63,850 bases of DNA. It comes from Desulfobulbaceae bacterium. GTDB taxonomy: Bacteria > Desulfobacterota > Desulfobulbia > Desulfobulbales > Desulfocapsaceae. Location of the stretch: contig JAABSV010000021.1 in NCBI GenBank assembly GCA_011390165.1, positions 1 to 63,850 on the forward strand, given 5' to 3'. Positions 28,301 to 36,652 of the stretch are shown here, piece after piece (position 1 is the first letter of the stretch; each line of letters starts with the position of its first letter). The position numbers and the translations under genes were made by a program. The notes beneath the pieces were generated by a model, which saw nothing but the letters and a program-made list of their open reading frames with translations, had not been told where the DNA came from and ran no database searches.

Positions 28301-28559
28301 TGAGTTGCTGGTCTGGTACTCACGGGGATGCCGTCACCCTCTGCCCCTTCTCGTCGAACCGGCCTTGAAGTATGCCCTCGCCGGCAAGGAGCCACTGGCC
28401 AGCGCCCGCTCCGCCTTTCTCGACAGCCTTGCCAAGGGGTATCAGCCGGAGTGGGCACTGCTCTACGGAGCCGCTGGTGAGACAATGCCCTGGCAGGAGT
28501 TTGACCACCTGTGCCGGCAACTTTTTTCTCCCATCTTGGAGGCTGCCGATGTTGCCTGA
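25398..28559 (+). CDS. recC: exodeoxyribonuclease V gamma subunit
   Basis: 1053 aa; GAGGAACA upstream of the ATG. Inactivated helicase/nuclease-like subunit of RecBCD that holds the enzyme together and reads Chi. RecC traits: LFLIQSQGMERLVSQWLAGE near the N-terminus, the FSPRYFRGG region, and DRHDTFDLLAATPRPGDRS in the second half. No Walker A, as expected. The start of recB overlaps its last 11 bp. Gene order recC-recB-recD is the common one. Confidence 0.95.
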   Translation: MFCLHVANRTENLLRHLVEVIRVDRQPVFAPELFLIQSQGMERLVSQWLAGELTAFCHYRYYLPLDFLSHIAHRLGMVISPEGFGRKVLTWRLESQLRDLAGEWSRPLRHYLLGGDQPVKRYQLARRLANLFDQYQILRPEMLDRWEGAAVPGSSAEAWQMELWRRLLAEQGDACHRGRLLRQVIDRLNGGSGLAGVLPKRVSIIGLHTMPPIFIDYLDSLARHMDVHLFLLSPCRKYWGDVESPRQRLRRQGYSAQVEETDEHHPLLAALGCQGRDFQNLLLERARISLEFSSYDQPLSAEDYLQATLLQRVQSDLLENRLPEAAAVPPMGRGRSVTDHSLRVVSCHSRLREIAVLHDHLLDLLSRDSSLELADIIVMAPDIQEYAQLIPALFGDIGHTIADRPLRRRNPVISAFLAFLELYSGRYGWSDLLELLRREAVFPQFALVASEVEQLREWVVASGIRWGLSREQRREDGLADFAETSWQDGLARMLFGYAVDSEEEVEGVFPFFASEGRAAQPLGGLCRFLEVIEQGRRDFAGEQPLAVWGSLLLAYAQELFGSGEGREMGELYALLAQLGETLAPFHQAPVAFPVLRAWFTQAVEESRSSSGFLRGQLTFCSMLPMRSIPARVICLLGLNLGVFPRNDRHDTFDLLAATPRPGDRSGRDDHRYQFLEALLAARSHLYLSYIGQSIRTNAEIPPSVVLAEFLELLEKVYQSADLVQRQPLHPFSPRYFRGGSELFSFSRHACAVARRLRQPLPLLRPWWLGELAEGEKEVRFADLLALYANPQRFFFRSSLDLWLIGEEETPEGREPFHAGPLDRYLVLDEWLTQPSKGVEVLARLQAAGRWPLGSSGAVAVARLQQQLRPFLARVAVERRQLGDPCPEFPFVLQVGDYRLVGTLTGLHRHGVLRLRGGSLRGQDIMAGYIHHLVARELGLPDRVRLVARDRIVGFQSSATPLPTLPGLGELLVWYSRGCRHPLPLLVEPALKYALAGKEPLASARSAFLDSLAKGYQPEWALLYGAAGETMPWQEFDHLCRQLFSPILEAADVA

Positions 28560-31500
28560 CCGGGAGTCTGCCGCTGGTGGAGAAGGGTTGAACCCCGTGG
28601 AGATGCCGCTAGTGCCGGGAATCACCCTGATCGAGGCCAGTGCCGGCACCGGCAAGACCTATGCCATCGCCATGCTCGTTCTCCGGGCAGTGGTGGAACT
28701 GGCGGTGCCCATTGAGCAGATCCTTATTGTCACCTATACCCGGGCGGCAACCGAAGAGTTGCAGGGGCGAGTTCGGGCCAGGCTGCTTGCCGCCCGTGCC
28801 CTGTTGGAAGGCTTGCCTGTTGAAGCCGGCAGCGTTGACAGCACTCTGCAGAATTGGTTGGAGAGGCTCGAAGAGCCGGCTGCAGCCCGCCATCGTCTTC
28901 GGCAGGCCCTGGCCGATATCGACCGGGCCCCGATCCATACCATCCACGGTTTTTGTCAACGGGTTCTCGTTGATCAGGCTCTGGAGACCGGTCAGCTTTT
29001 CGACTGCGATTTGCAGGCCGATGTCGCCGCCATCCGCCTGCAGGTTGTCGAGGATTTCTGGCGGCAACGGGTCTATCCACTCGCCCCTCTGCCGGCAGCA
29101 TTCTTCACCACCGATTTCGCCACCCCTGAAAAACTGCTGGCCAGTGTCAATGCCGTGTTTGGTGAAGACGCCGAGATCGTGCCGGAAGTTCCGACAGTGG
29201 CGGCAGCTGCTGATGCTCTCGAGGCCACCATGGCCACATTGCGTCGCTGGTGGTCGGCAGATGGGGCGGCAGTGGCTGAACTCTTTCGCCGGGGTTTTGC
29301 CGACCACGCCTTCAAGAAAAATCTGCACGAGGCCGGTGAGGGCTGGTTGACCGACCTGGCCGACCTGCTCAGTGAAGAGATGGCCGTCGTACCGGCCGGT
29401 CTTGACTGGCTCACTCGGGAAGGGCTGATTGCCGAACTGAACGGCCGAACCTTTCGTGGTCAGGCGGCAAAGGAGGCTTATCTACATGGTTGGCCGCTGG
29501 CCGACCAGGAGATGCCGGCCGTTAAGAGTGCCGCCGCCACCCTTACCCTTGCCTTGCGTGTCGAACTGGCCCGACAGCTTCGCCTCGCTGTGAGCAAGCG
29601 TCTGGAAGCCCAGGGACGCTTTGGTTTTGACGAACTGGTTCTCCAACTGGCGGCAGTACTCCAGGGCGCGGGCCGAAACTCCTTGCGGCAGTCGGTTGCC
29701 GGCCGCTACCGCCTCGCCCTGGTTGACGAGTTTCAGGACACCGACAGCGCCCAGTGGCAGATCTTCTCCACCCTGTTCTCTGCCAGCCACCACCAGCTCT
29801 ACCTCATTGGTGATCCGAAACAGGCGATCTATCGTTTCCGTGGTGCCGATATCTCCTCCTATTTCACCGCCCGCCAGGCCGCCGCGAGGCGGTTGGCCCT
29901 CAACCGCAATTACCGCTCTCACCCGGCCCTGGTTGAAGCGGTCAACCAGTTGTTTAGCCAAAGAGAACGTCCCTTTCTGCTGAGCGAAGAGATCCTTCCC
30001 TACCAGCCGGTGGTGGCGGCCAAAGCGGCGGCGGAATGCGACCTGCAGAGTGCCGGGCAGTCCCTGGCCGGGCTGGTCTGCTGTCAGCTTGCCCCCTGTT
30101 TAGAGGATAGTAACGGCCGTTGGTCGTCTGGACGGGCGGCCGAACATCTCTGCCGCTTCACGGTGGTGGAAATTCTACGTCTGCTCGATCGGGAAAACCC
30201 GGTACGTCTGCACCAGGGGATTGCCACTCGTCAGCTGGCACCGCACGATATCGCCATCCTGGTGCGAAGCCATGCCCAGGCCGATTCATATAGACAGGCC
30301 CTGGCCGAAGTCGGGATACCGAGTGTGGTGGCCAGCCGCCACTCGGTCTATCGGAGCGAGGAGTGTCGCGAACTCCTCATCCTCCTGACGGCGGTCCTCA
30401 ATCCCGGTGATGGTCGGCGGTTGCGCTCTGCCCTGACCGTCTCCTGGTTTGCTCTGGATGGTCCTGCCCTCCACCGTCTGTCTGTCGACGATGCGGCCTT
30501 TGGCCACTATCAGGAGCGGTTCTCCAACTATGCCCGGATCTGGCAGGAGCAGGGCTTCCTGACCATGATGGTACAGCTGCTGGAACAAGAGCAGGTGCTG
30601 GAAAATCTGGCGGCCAGGCGCTTTGCTGAGCGACGGATCACCAATATCCACCAATTGCTGGAACTGGTTCAGGAACAGGAGAGCAGCCTTGGTGGGGCTG
30701 CCACCCTTCACTGGCTGCAGCAGACACGGCAGAATGGAGGTGCCGGAGAGGAGGCAGAACTGCAGTTGGAAAGCGATGCCGAGGCGGTGCGGATAGTCAC
30801 CATGCATGCCGCCAAGGGTCTTGAATACCATGTGGTTTTCTGCCCACTTCTCTGGTACCGCAGTGACCACAGTGGCGCTGCTCAGCAGCTACGGTGCCGG
30901 GAAAATGGTCGATCGCTGGTCGATCTCGGCTCCCCCCATTTTACCCTCCGTCTTGGGCAATTGGCGATGGAGGAGAAAGCCGAGGAGCAGCGGCTTCTCT
31001 ACGTCGCCGTGACCCGGGCGAAAATTCGCTGCTATCTGATGTGGGCCGATGTGAAGGCCTGGGGAAAGGTGGTGGACTCCTTTTCCTCGGCCCTCGGCTA
31101 TCTGCTTTTTGCCAACGGGTCGGTCGCCGCCGATGAACAGCGGGACGTGCTGGCGGAGATGGCCGGCGAACAGAGATACCGCCTGGTGGCCACGCCCGTC
31201 GAGGTGGTTGGCCGTTTTGTGCCACTTGCCGGAGAAGAGGAGCTCTCATCCCGGCCCTATCCCACCCGATCGTTGCAGAGTGACTGGCAGGTCACCAGTT
31301 ATACCGCCCTGGCACATTTGACTGCAGATGGGACCGGGATGGGGGAGGCCGAGGATGGGGAGGAAATGGCTGGGTTGGAAGAAGGGGAAATTGTCCCGGA
31401 TATCCCCGAAAGCGGCTTGCCGGCCGGAGCACATTTCGGCAATCTGATCCATGGTATGCTGGAGGAGTGCCCCTTTGCCGGGCTGGCCGCCGGGGAGGGG

Positions 31501-32127
31501 TGTACAGCCGAGTTTTTCCAGTTGTCCAGACGCTATGCTGTTGCCGCCGATCATTCGGCGGTCATGCAACTGCTCCAGCGGGTCGTTCGGACCCCTCTCC
31601 CGCCCCCCCCCTGCCCGGGGAGTGGTGCACCTTTTCAACTTGCCCAGCTGTCGCCGGACCAGTGTATCAGGGAGATGGTCTATACCTTTCGTCTTGCCTC
31701 CCTCGATACCCGGCAGATCAGTGCCATCCTCGCTGGTGAACAAACCGTCGCGCCGCTTGCCTTCCGGAGTCTGCGCGGGTTTCTCACCGGGGTGGTCGAT
31801 CTGCTCTGCCTTCATGATGGAAAGTACTACATCCTCGACTACAAGAGCAACTATCTCGACACGGCCGCCACAGCCTACGCGCCGGAACGTCTCGCCGGGG
31901 TTATGCGGGAACACAACTACGGCCTGCAGTACTGGCTCTACACCCTGGTTGCTGACCGGTACCTTCGCAACCTGTTGCCAGACTATCAGTACAGCCGCGA
32001 TTTTGGCGGCGTATACTATCTCTTTGTCCGCGGCATGGGGCAGCCGGGGCAGGGGGTGTATGCGACGTGGCCCGATCCGGATACACTCGCCAGGCTGGGC
32101 CGGCTGTTGGCGGGGGAGGGGCGATGA
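28549..32127 (+). CDS. recB: exodeoxyribonuclease V beta subunit
   Basis: 1192 aa from the ATG at 28549 with GGAGG seven bases upstream; it overlaps the recC end. N-terminal SF1A helicase with Walker A ASAGTGKT (about 30-37), motif II-region LVDEFQDTD, QAIYRFRGADI and motif VI VAVTRAK; C-terminal nuclease of the PD-(D/E)xK class with YYILDYKSNYLD at about 1092-1103. 3'-5' motor and sole nuclease of RecBCD, acting in double-strand break repair and degradation of foreign linear DNA. A seven-C run at about 31603-31615 does not break the frame. Confidence 0.97.
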   Translation: MLPDRESAAGGEGLNPVEMPLVPGITLIEASAGTGKTYAIAMLVLRAVVELAVPIEQILIVTYTRAATEELQGRVRARLLAARALLEGLPVEAGSVDSTLQNWLERLEEPAAARHRLRQALADIDRAPIHTIHGFCQRVLVDQALETGQLFDCDLQADVAAIRLQVVEDFWRQRVYPLAPLPAAFFTTDFATPEKLLASVNAVFGEDAEIVPEVPTVAAAADALEATMATLRRWWSADGAAVAELFRRGFADHAFKKNLHEAGEGWLTDLADLLSEEMAVVPAGLDWLTREGLIAELNGRTFRGQAAKEAYLHGWPLADQEMPAVKSAAATLTLALRVELARQLRLAVSKRLEAQGRFGFDELVLQLAAVLQGAGRNSLRQSVAGRYRLALVDEFQDTDSAQWQIFSTLFSASHHQLYLIGDPKQAIYRFRGADISSYFTARQAAARRLALNRNYRSHPALVEAVNQLFSQRERPFLLSEEILPYQPVVAAKAAAECDLQSAGQSLAGLVCCQLAPCLEDSNGRWSSGRAAEHLCRFTVVEILRLLDRENPVRLHQGIATRQLAPHDIAILVRSHAQADSYRQALAEVGIPSVVASRHSVYRSEECRELLILLTAVLNPGDGRRLRSALTVSWFALDGPALHRLSVDDAAFGHYQERFSNYARIWQEQGFLTMMVQLLEQEQVLENLAARRFAERRITNIHQLLELVQEQESSLGGAATLHWLQQTRQNGGAGEEAELQLESDAEAVRIVTMHAAKGLEYHVVFCPLLWYRSDHSGAAQQLRCRENGRSLVDLGSPHFTLRLGQLAMEEKAEEQRLLYVAVTRAKIRCYLMWADVKAWGKVVDSFSSALGYLLFANGSVAADEQRDVLAEMAGEQRYRLVATPVEVVGRFVPLAGEEELSSRPYPTRSLQSDWQVTSYTALAHLTADGTGMGEAEDGEEMAGLEEGEIVPDIPESGLPAGAHFGNLIHGMLEECPFAGLAAGEGCTAEFFQLSRRYAVAADHSAVMQLLQRVVRTPLPPPPCPGSGAPFQLAQLSPDQCIREMVYTFRLASLDTRQISAILAGEQTVAPLAFRSLRGFLTGVVDLLCLHDGKYYILDYKSNYLDTAATAYAPERLAGVMREHNYGLQYWLYTLVADRYLRNLLPDYQYSRDFGGVYYLFVRGMGQPGQGVYATWPDPDTLARLGRLLAGEGR

Positions 32128-33809
32128 AAGAGGAAAAGGGCAGTTTGCTCAGCCGCCAGTTCGCCACCTTTCTTACTGCCCGCAGCCAGCTGCCGGCAGC
32201 TGCCGCCCGGCGCTTCTGTGATCTGGTGCTGCAACTCGGCATAGCGATGGATGGGGGACACAGCTGCCTGCCGGTGACAGCGGCCGAGGAGGCGCTCCTC
32301 CGTTCCTGCCGGTTGGTCGCAGAAGAGGCGGGAACGCCCCTGGTCCTTCGCGGGGGCAGGCTCTACCTGCAGCGCTATGCCGCCTACGAGAGCCGACTGG
32401 CTGAACAGATCCTCGACCTTGCCGCCCACCGGGCACCTCTCGACCCGCCGGTGGAGGCAGTCGGCATGATCCCCCCGCTTGTCGACCAACGACAGCAGGA
32501 GGCAGTGGAGCTCGCTCTTGCCCGCTGCCTCTGCCTCATTTGCGGTGGCCCAGGTACCGGCAAAACCACCACCGTCGCCAGGATTCTGGCCTTTTTTGCC
32601 TTCAGCCTTGCCGCCGGGGCCAGAATTGCCCTTGCCGCTCCCACCGGCAAGGCGGCCGGGCGTCTTGGTGAGGCGATCGCCGGAGGTCTTGCCGCCCTCA
32701 GCCTGCCGCCAAACCTGCACGCCCTTTTGCCGCAGTCGGCCCAGACCCTGCACCGGCTGCTGGGGGTCCGGCCCTCATCCCCATATTTCCGCCACCACCG
32801 GCAGAACCCGATGCCCTGGGATGTGGTTGTGGTGGATGAGGCATCAATGGTCGATCTGGCCATGATGAGCAAGCTGGTGGATGCCCTGAAACCCGGGGCC
32901 AGGCTGATTCTCTTGGGTGACAAGGATCAACTTGCTTCGGTGGAATCGGGGGCGGTGCTGGCCGATCTTCTCACCGCCCTGCCGGAAAATCGGGTGGAAC
33001 TGGCAACGGCCTACCGTTTTGATACCACGATCCGGCAACTTGCCGAGGCTATCAACCGGGCAGATGGCGAGGAAGTGTGGCGACAGTTGCAGGATCCACG
33101 GCGTGTCAATGTGTGCCTGGCCGGCAGCATGGCAACCATTTTGCAGGGCTATGAAGAGTTTCTTCGACTGGCAGCGACGGCCTCAGCCGCCGACCTGGGC
33201 AGGCTCTTTACGATCTTCGCCCGGTACCAGATTCTCTGTGCAAGCCATCACGGTCGGCGCGGGGTGGAGACAGTCAACCGGGAGATAGTCCGCTTTCTGG
33301 CCGGCCTGGGTTTGTCCTGCCGTCAGGAGGGGTGGTATCCTGGACGACCGGTACTGGTTACCCGCAATGCCTACCACCTTGAGTTATACAACGGTGATAT
33401 CGGCATCTTCCTGCCCGAGGCGGGAGTGGAGTCTGGAAAGGTGTGGTTTGCTGCTGCTGATGGCGGTTTTCGGGGGTTTTTTCCTGCTCTTCTCCCTCCC
33501 TGCACCACCGCCTACGCGATAACTATCCACAAGAGCCAGGGTTCTGAGTGGGATAAGGTGGTGGTGGTTCTGCCGGGCGAAGATTCTCCTCTGCTTAGCC
33601 GGGAGCTGCTCTACACTGCCGTGACCAGGGCCAGGGTGGCAGTGCAGCTGGTGGCAGAGAAGCCGCTTCTCTGTCTGGCGCTCTCCCGCAGCACCAGGCG
33701 CTGCAGTGGCTTGGCCGGCCTGCTCTTGGCTGGCAGACCGGCTGCGGCAACAAGTGTCGATGCCGACGACTCCCCGGCAAGGATGCGCAGCGAAGAAAAA
33801 GGGCAATAA
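32124..33809 (+). CDS. recD: exodeoxyribonuclease V alpha subunit
   Basis: 561 aa from the ATG at 32124, overlapping the recB stop (ATGA) with GGAGGGG upstream. SF1B 5'-3' helicase: Walker A GGPGTGKTTT (141-150), motif II VVVDEASMVDLAMM, then GDKDQLASVESGAVL, and C-terminal AITIHKSQGSEWDKV and LLYTAVTRAR. Completes the RecBCD enzyme. The N-terminal domain that contacts RecC is present. Confidence 0.97.
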   Translation: MKEEKGSLLSRQFATFLTARSQLPAAAARRFCDLVLQLGIAMDGGHSCLPVTAAEEALLRSCRLVAEEAGTPLVLRGGRLYLQRYAAYESRLAEQILDLAAHRAPLDPPVEAVGMIPPLVDQRQQEAVELALARCLCLICGGPGTGKTTTVARILAFFAFSLAAGARIALAAPTGKAAGRLGEAIAGGLAALSLPPNLHALLPQSAQTLHRLLGVRPSSPYFRHHRQNPMPWDVVVVDEASMVDLAMMSKLVDALKPGARLILLGDKDQLASVESGAVLADLLTALPENRVELATAYRFDTTIRQLAEAINRADGEEVWRQLQDPRRVNVCLAGSMATILQGYEEFLRLAATASAADLGRLFTIFARYQILCASHHGRRGVETVNREIVRFLAGLGLSCRQEGWYPGRPVLVTRNAYHLELYNGDIGIFLPEAGVESGKVWFAAADGGFRGFFPALLPPCTTAYAITIHKSQGSEWDKVVVVLPGEDSPLLSRELLYTAVTRARVAVQLVAEKPLLCLALSRSTRRCSGLAGLLLAGRPAAATSVDADDSPARMRSEEKGQ

Positions 33810-33898
33810 ATGGTCGAGAGTTTTTTTCAGTTCGGGTACTATATAGTAGTTTCTCCAGGCTTTGTTCTATCAAATTAACCCCTCATGTGGATGGTGTG

Positions 33899-35245
33899 AT
33901 GAACGAAAATGAGTTGCAAAAACAATTACAGACCAAGGTGAAGAAAAAACTGGAACCGCTCTTTGCCCGTTTCCGAATGGATTTCGGTGGGATTGACGCA
34001 TCGCTGAAGTGGAAACCGATCGTGTTGATCATCGGCAACTACTCTTCCGGTAAATCGACTCTGATCAATGAACTGCTTGGCCAGAATATCCAGCGAACCG
34101 GCCAGGCACCCACCGATGATTCGTTTACCATCATCACGACCGAGGTGGTCGGCGGTCAGTCAGAGATTCCCGGTTCTACTCTGGTGAACGATGATCGACT
34201 CCCCTTTGCCCATTTCAAGGGGTACGGTGAAAAGTTGATCTCCCACATCTGCATGAAGCAGGTGGCCAGTCCCATCCTCGAAAACATGGCAATCATCGAC
34301 AGTCCCGGGATGCTTGACGCCACCAGCGAAAACGATCGTGGCTACGATTATCGTCAGGTCCTTGGGGAATTTGCCAAAATGGCCGACCTGATCGTGCTCA
34401 TGTTTGACCCCCACAAGGCGGGGACGATTAAAGAGTCCTATGAGGTGATCCGCAACACCCTGCCGGAGAAATCGGGTGAGCATCGTCTTGTTTTTGTCAT
34501 GAGCCGGATTGACGAGTGCGACAGTTTGAGCGATTTTACCCGTTCCTACGGTACACTCTGCTGGAATATGTCCCAAATGACCGGTCGCAAGGACATTCCC
34601 CATATCTTCCTCACCTATGCCCCGTCGCTGGTCAACACCGGCCGCTTACTCGATGGCTGGCCTCAGGAACGCGAGGAACTGATCGAGAAGATCAAGCGGG
34701 CGCCAAGTTTTCGGATCAACCATATTCTTGAAGATATTGATCGTCAGGTCAACGAGTTACAGATTGTAGCCGAAGCGGTTGCCGAGTTTCTCCGCCGGGC
34801 CGGGAGGGTATACTGGAAATACGCCAACATCACCCTGCTGGTCAGCGTGCTGCTTTTTCTCTTCGGTGATGTCCTGCTCAATCAGCTCCTCTCCGTTCCG
34901 GAAAACACCCTGATCAATTCCATTCGCAACGGCCAGTTTTCCCTCCTCCAACTGGTGGTCCCCCTGCTCCTCGCCTCGGCCACCATTCTCATCGGTTCGC
35001 TCAGCTTCCGTCGGATAGCCTTTCGTCAGATGCAGAAAAAGGCCGCAGCTAACGGTAGTGATCTCGTCCAACTGGAAAGCGACTACCGCCGCAATCTCTG
35101 GCGGAAGATGGGGGATAAGGCGAGGGAGAATCTGGCCGCCCTGACCGTTGCCGACCTCTGGCGAGGCTATAGCCGAAGCCTGGCTAGGATCCAGAATTTT
35201 CTCACCCAGGACCTGAAAAAATACTACGAACGAGTGGTCAACTAA
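33899..35245 (+). CDS. dynamin-like/EHD-like membrane GTPase
   Basis: 448 aa from the ATG at 33899 (a GTG four codons upstream is possible). GTPase domain: G1 GNYSSGKST (46-54), switch-I Thr in DDSFTI (about 73-79), G3 DSPG (134-137), and G4-like SRIDE. A helical part follows, then two membrane helices at about 306-326 and 346-366 and a basic C-terminal helix region. The GNYSSGKST loop is typical of EHD/bacterial dynamin-like proteins that remodel membranes. It starts 89 bp after recD, past a 12-bp palindrome TACTATATAGTA (33838-33849). The cell role is unknown. Confidence 0.88.
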   Translation: MNENELQKQLQTKVKKKLEPLFARFRMDFGGIDASLKWKPIVLIIGNYSSGKSTLINELLGQNIQRTGQAPTDDSFTIITTEVVGGQSEIPGSTLVNDDRLPFAHFKGYGEKLISHICMKQVASPILENMAIIDSPGMLDATSENDRGYDYRQVLGEFAKMADLIVLMFDPHKAGTIKESYEVIRNTLPEKSGEHRLVFVMSRIDECDSLSDFTRSYGTLCWNMSQMTGRKDIPHIFLTYAPSLVNTGRLLDGWPQEREELIEKIKRAPSFRINHILEDIDRQVNELQIVAEAVAEFLRRAGRVYWKYANITLLVSVLLFLFGDVLLNQLLSVPENTLINSIRNGQFSLLQLVVPLLLASATILIGSLSFRRIAFRQMQKKAAANGSDLVQLESDYRRNLWRKMGDKARENLAALTVADLWRGYSRSLARIQNFLTQDLKKYYERVVN

Positions 35246-35301
35246 GGCTCAGTTTTTTCCTTGAGCGGCCGATTCTGCGGAGTGAGGCGAGGAGGTACGG
35301 A

Positions 35302-36651
35302 ATGCATGCAGAAAAGAGGCTTGGCGGTGCCGCCTCATTACCCTTCTTACTTCTTCTGTCAGCACTGGCGATGGCAAACCTGCTGCACGTTCCTGCCGCC
35401 GCCGCAGCAGCCGACAGTCAATTGTCCCCCCTTGCCAGCGATGGGCTCTTGTTGCCGGTCTTTGCCGAGTCGGCAGAGGATGCCTTCCCTGAACTGGTGG
35501 CGAGAATGGCCGGCAAAAAAGCGATTCTGCTCGGCGATGCCAGCCACGGCACGGAAGAGTTTTATGCCTTTCGCAAACAGGTGACCCGGCAATTGATCCG
35601 TGCCGGTTTGCGGGCGGTGGTTCTCGAAGCGGAGTGGGACAGCGCCCGGCTGTTTGATGCCTATATTCGTGGACTGCTGCCGGCAGAGACCGATCCCCGG
35701 GAGATGCTTGCCGCCGCCTTTTTCCGCTGGCCGGAGTGGGTCTGGGCCAACGAAGAGATGGTGGAGTTTGCCCTCTGGCTGAAGGATTTCAACAGTCGAC
35801 TGCCACCGGCGGAGATGGTCCGCTGTCACGGCATGGATATGCAGCAGGCGGTGGCAGCCGCTCTTGATGCCCTGGCGCCGCTCTGGCCGGCAGATTCGTC
35901 TCCTGGTGCTATCCTCAAGAAGTTGGACGCCTGGTGGCAACCCTACCGGGAGAGGCCGATCGACTTGAATACCGCCTATGCCGCCGGCCGGGAGACCGGC
36001 AGTCTGCTGGCCAGCGAACTGCTTCTCGCCCTCCCCAGCCCGGAACCGGAGGTGCAGGCGCTGCTGGCCATGCTGGTTGCGGCCGAGCAGTATTACCGGA
36101 CGATGTCCTATGACTACTACGGGGCCTGGAACATTCGTTCCCGCTATTTCAGCTGGTTTGTTCAGCAGATTCTAACCCGCCCAGAAGGGCGGAACGGGGT
36201 GGCGGTCTGGGCCCACAACAGCCATGTCGGTGATATGGCCGGCGGTGAGGTCGGCGAGAGCGGCTTGATCAATGTCGGCCACCTGCTTCGTCAGGCTTTT
36301 GGCGCCGAGCAGATCTTCATTCTCGGCACTGCCGGCTATGCCGGGACGGTGCTGGCTGCGCCGGAGTGGGGCGAAGAGGTTCGGGAGGTCGCGGTTCCCC
36401 CTGCCTGGCCCGACTCCTTCGAGTCTCTGCTGGCCAACAGCGGCTGGCAAAACCCACTCTTGCTCTGGGAGACTCCGGAACAGGCGGCGAGATGGTCAAC
36501 CCTGCCCATGCTTCATCGGGGGATCGGGGTGGTGTACCAGCCGGAGAGTGAGGGGGGGGACAACTATCTGATCAGTCGAATTGGAGAACGCTATGATGCC
36601 CTGGTCTTCTGGAACGAGACCAGAGCCCTGCAGCCGTTGCGCCAACCATAG
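35302..36651 (+). CDS. exported erythromycin-esterase-like protein
   Basis: 449 aa; GGAGG six bases before the ATG. Probable signal peptide (about 1-37, ending AAAAADS). The Ere-type fold begins near 68 with AILLGDASHGTEEFYAFRKQ, containing the His and Glu used in this family, then VVLEAEWDSARLFDAYI, and ends with AVWAHNSHVGDM and a C-terminal FDALVFWNETRALQPL-like tail. True macrolide esterases are cytoplasmic and a minority; most family members have unknown hydrolase-like roles, so resistance should not be assumed. Confidence 0.85.
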   Translation: MHAEKRLGGAASLPFLLLLSALAMANLLHVPAAAAAADSQLSPLASDGLLLPVFAESAEDAFPELVARMAGKKAILLGDASHGTEEFYAFRKQVTRQLIRAGLRAVVLEAEWDSARLFDAYIRGLLPAETDPREMLAAAFFRWPEWVWANEEMVEFALWLKDFNSRLPPAEMVRCHGMDMQQAVAAALDALAPLWPADSSPGAILKKLDAWWQPYRERPIDLNTAYAAGRETGSLLASELLLALPSPEPEVQALLAMLVAAEQYYRTMSYDYYGAWNIRSRYFSWFVQQILTRPEGRNGVAVWAHNSHVGDMAGGEVGESGLINVGHLLRQAFGAEQIFILGTAGYAGTVLAAPEWGEEVREVAVPPAWPDSFESLLANSGWQNPLLLWETPEQAARWSTLPMLHRGIGVVYQPESEGGDNYLISRIGERYDALVFWNETRALQPLRQP

Positions 36652-36652
36652 A

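Noticed and set aside
31600..31620. Possible frameshift at the C-run in recB
   Set aside because: The frame continues through to the nuclease motif and stop without interruption.
35245..35275. Hairpin GCTCA/TGAGC after the dynamin-like gene as terminator
   Set aside because: Five pairs with a large loop and no T-run after it.
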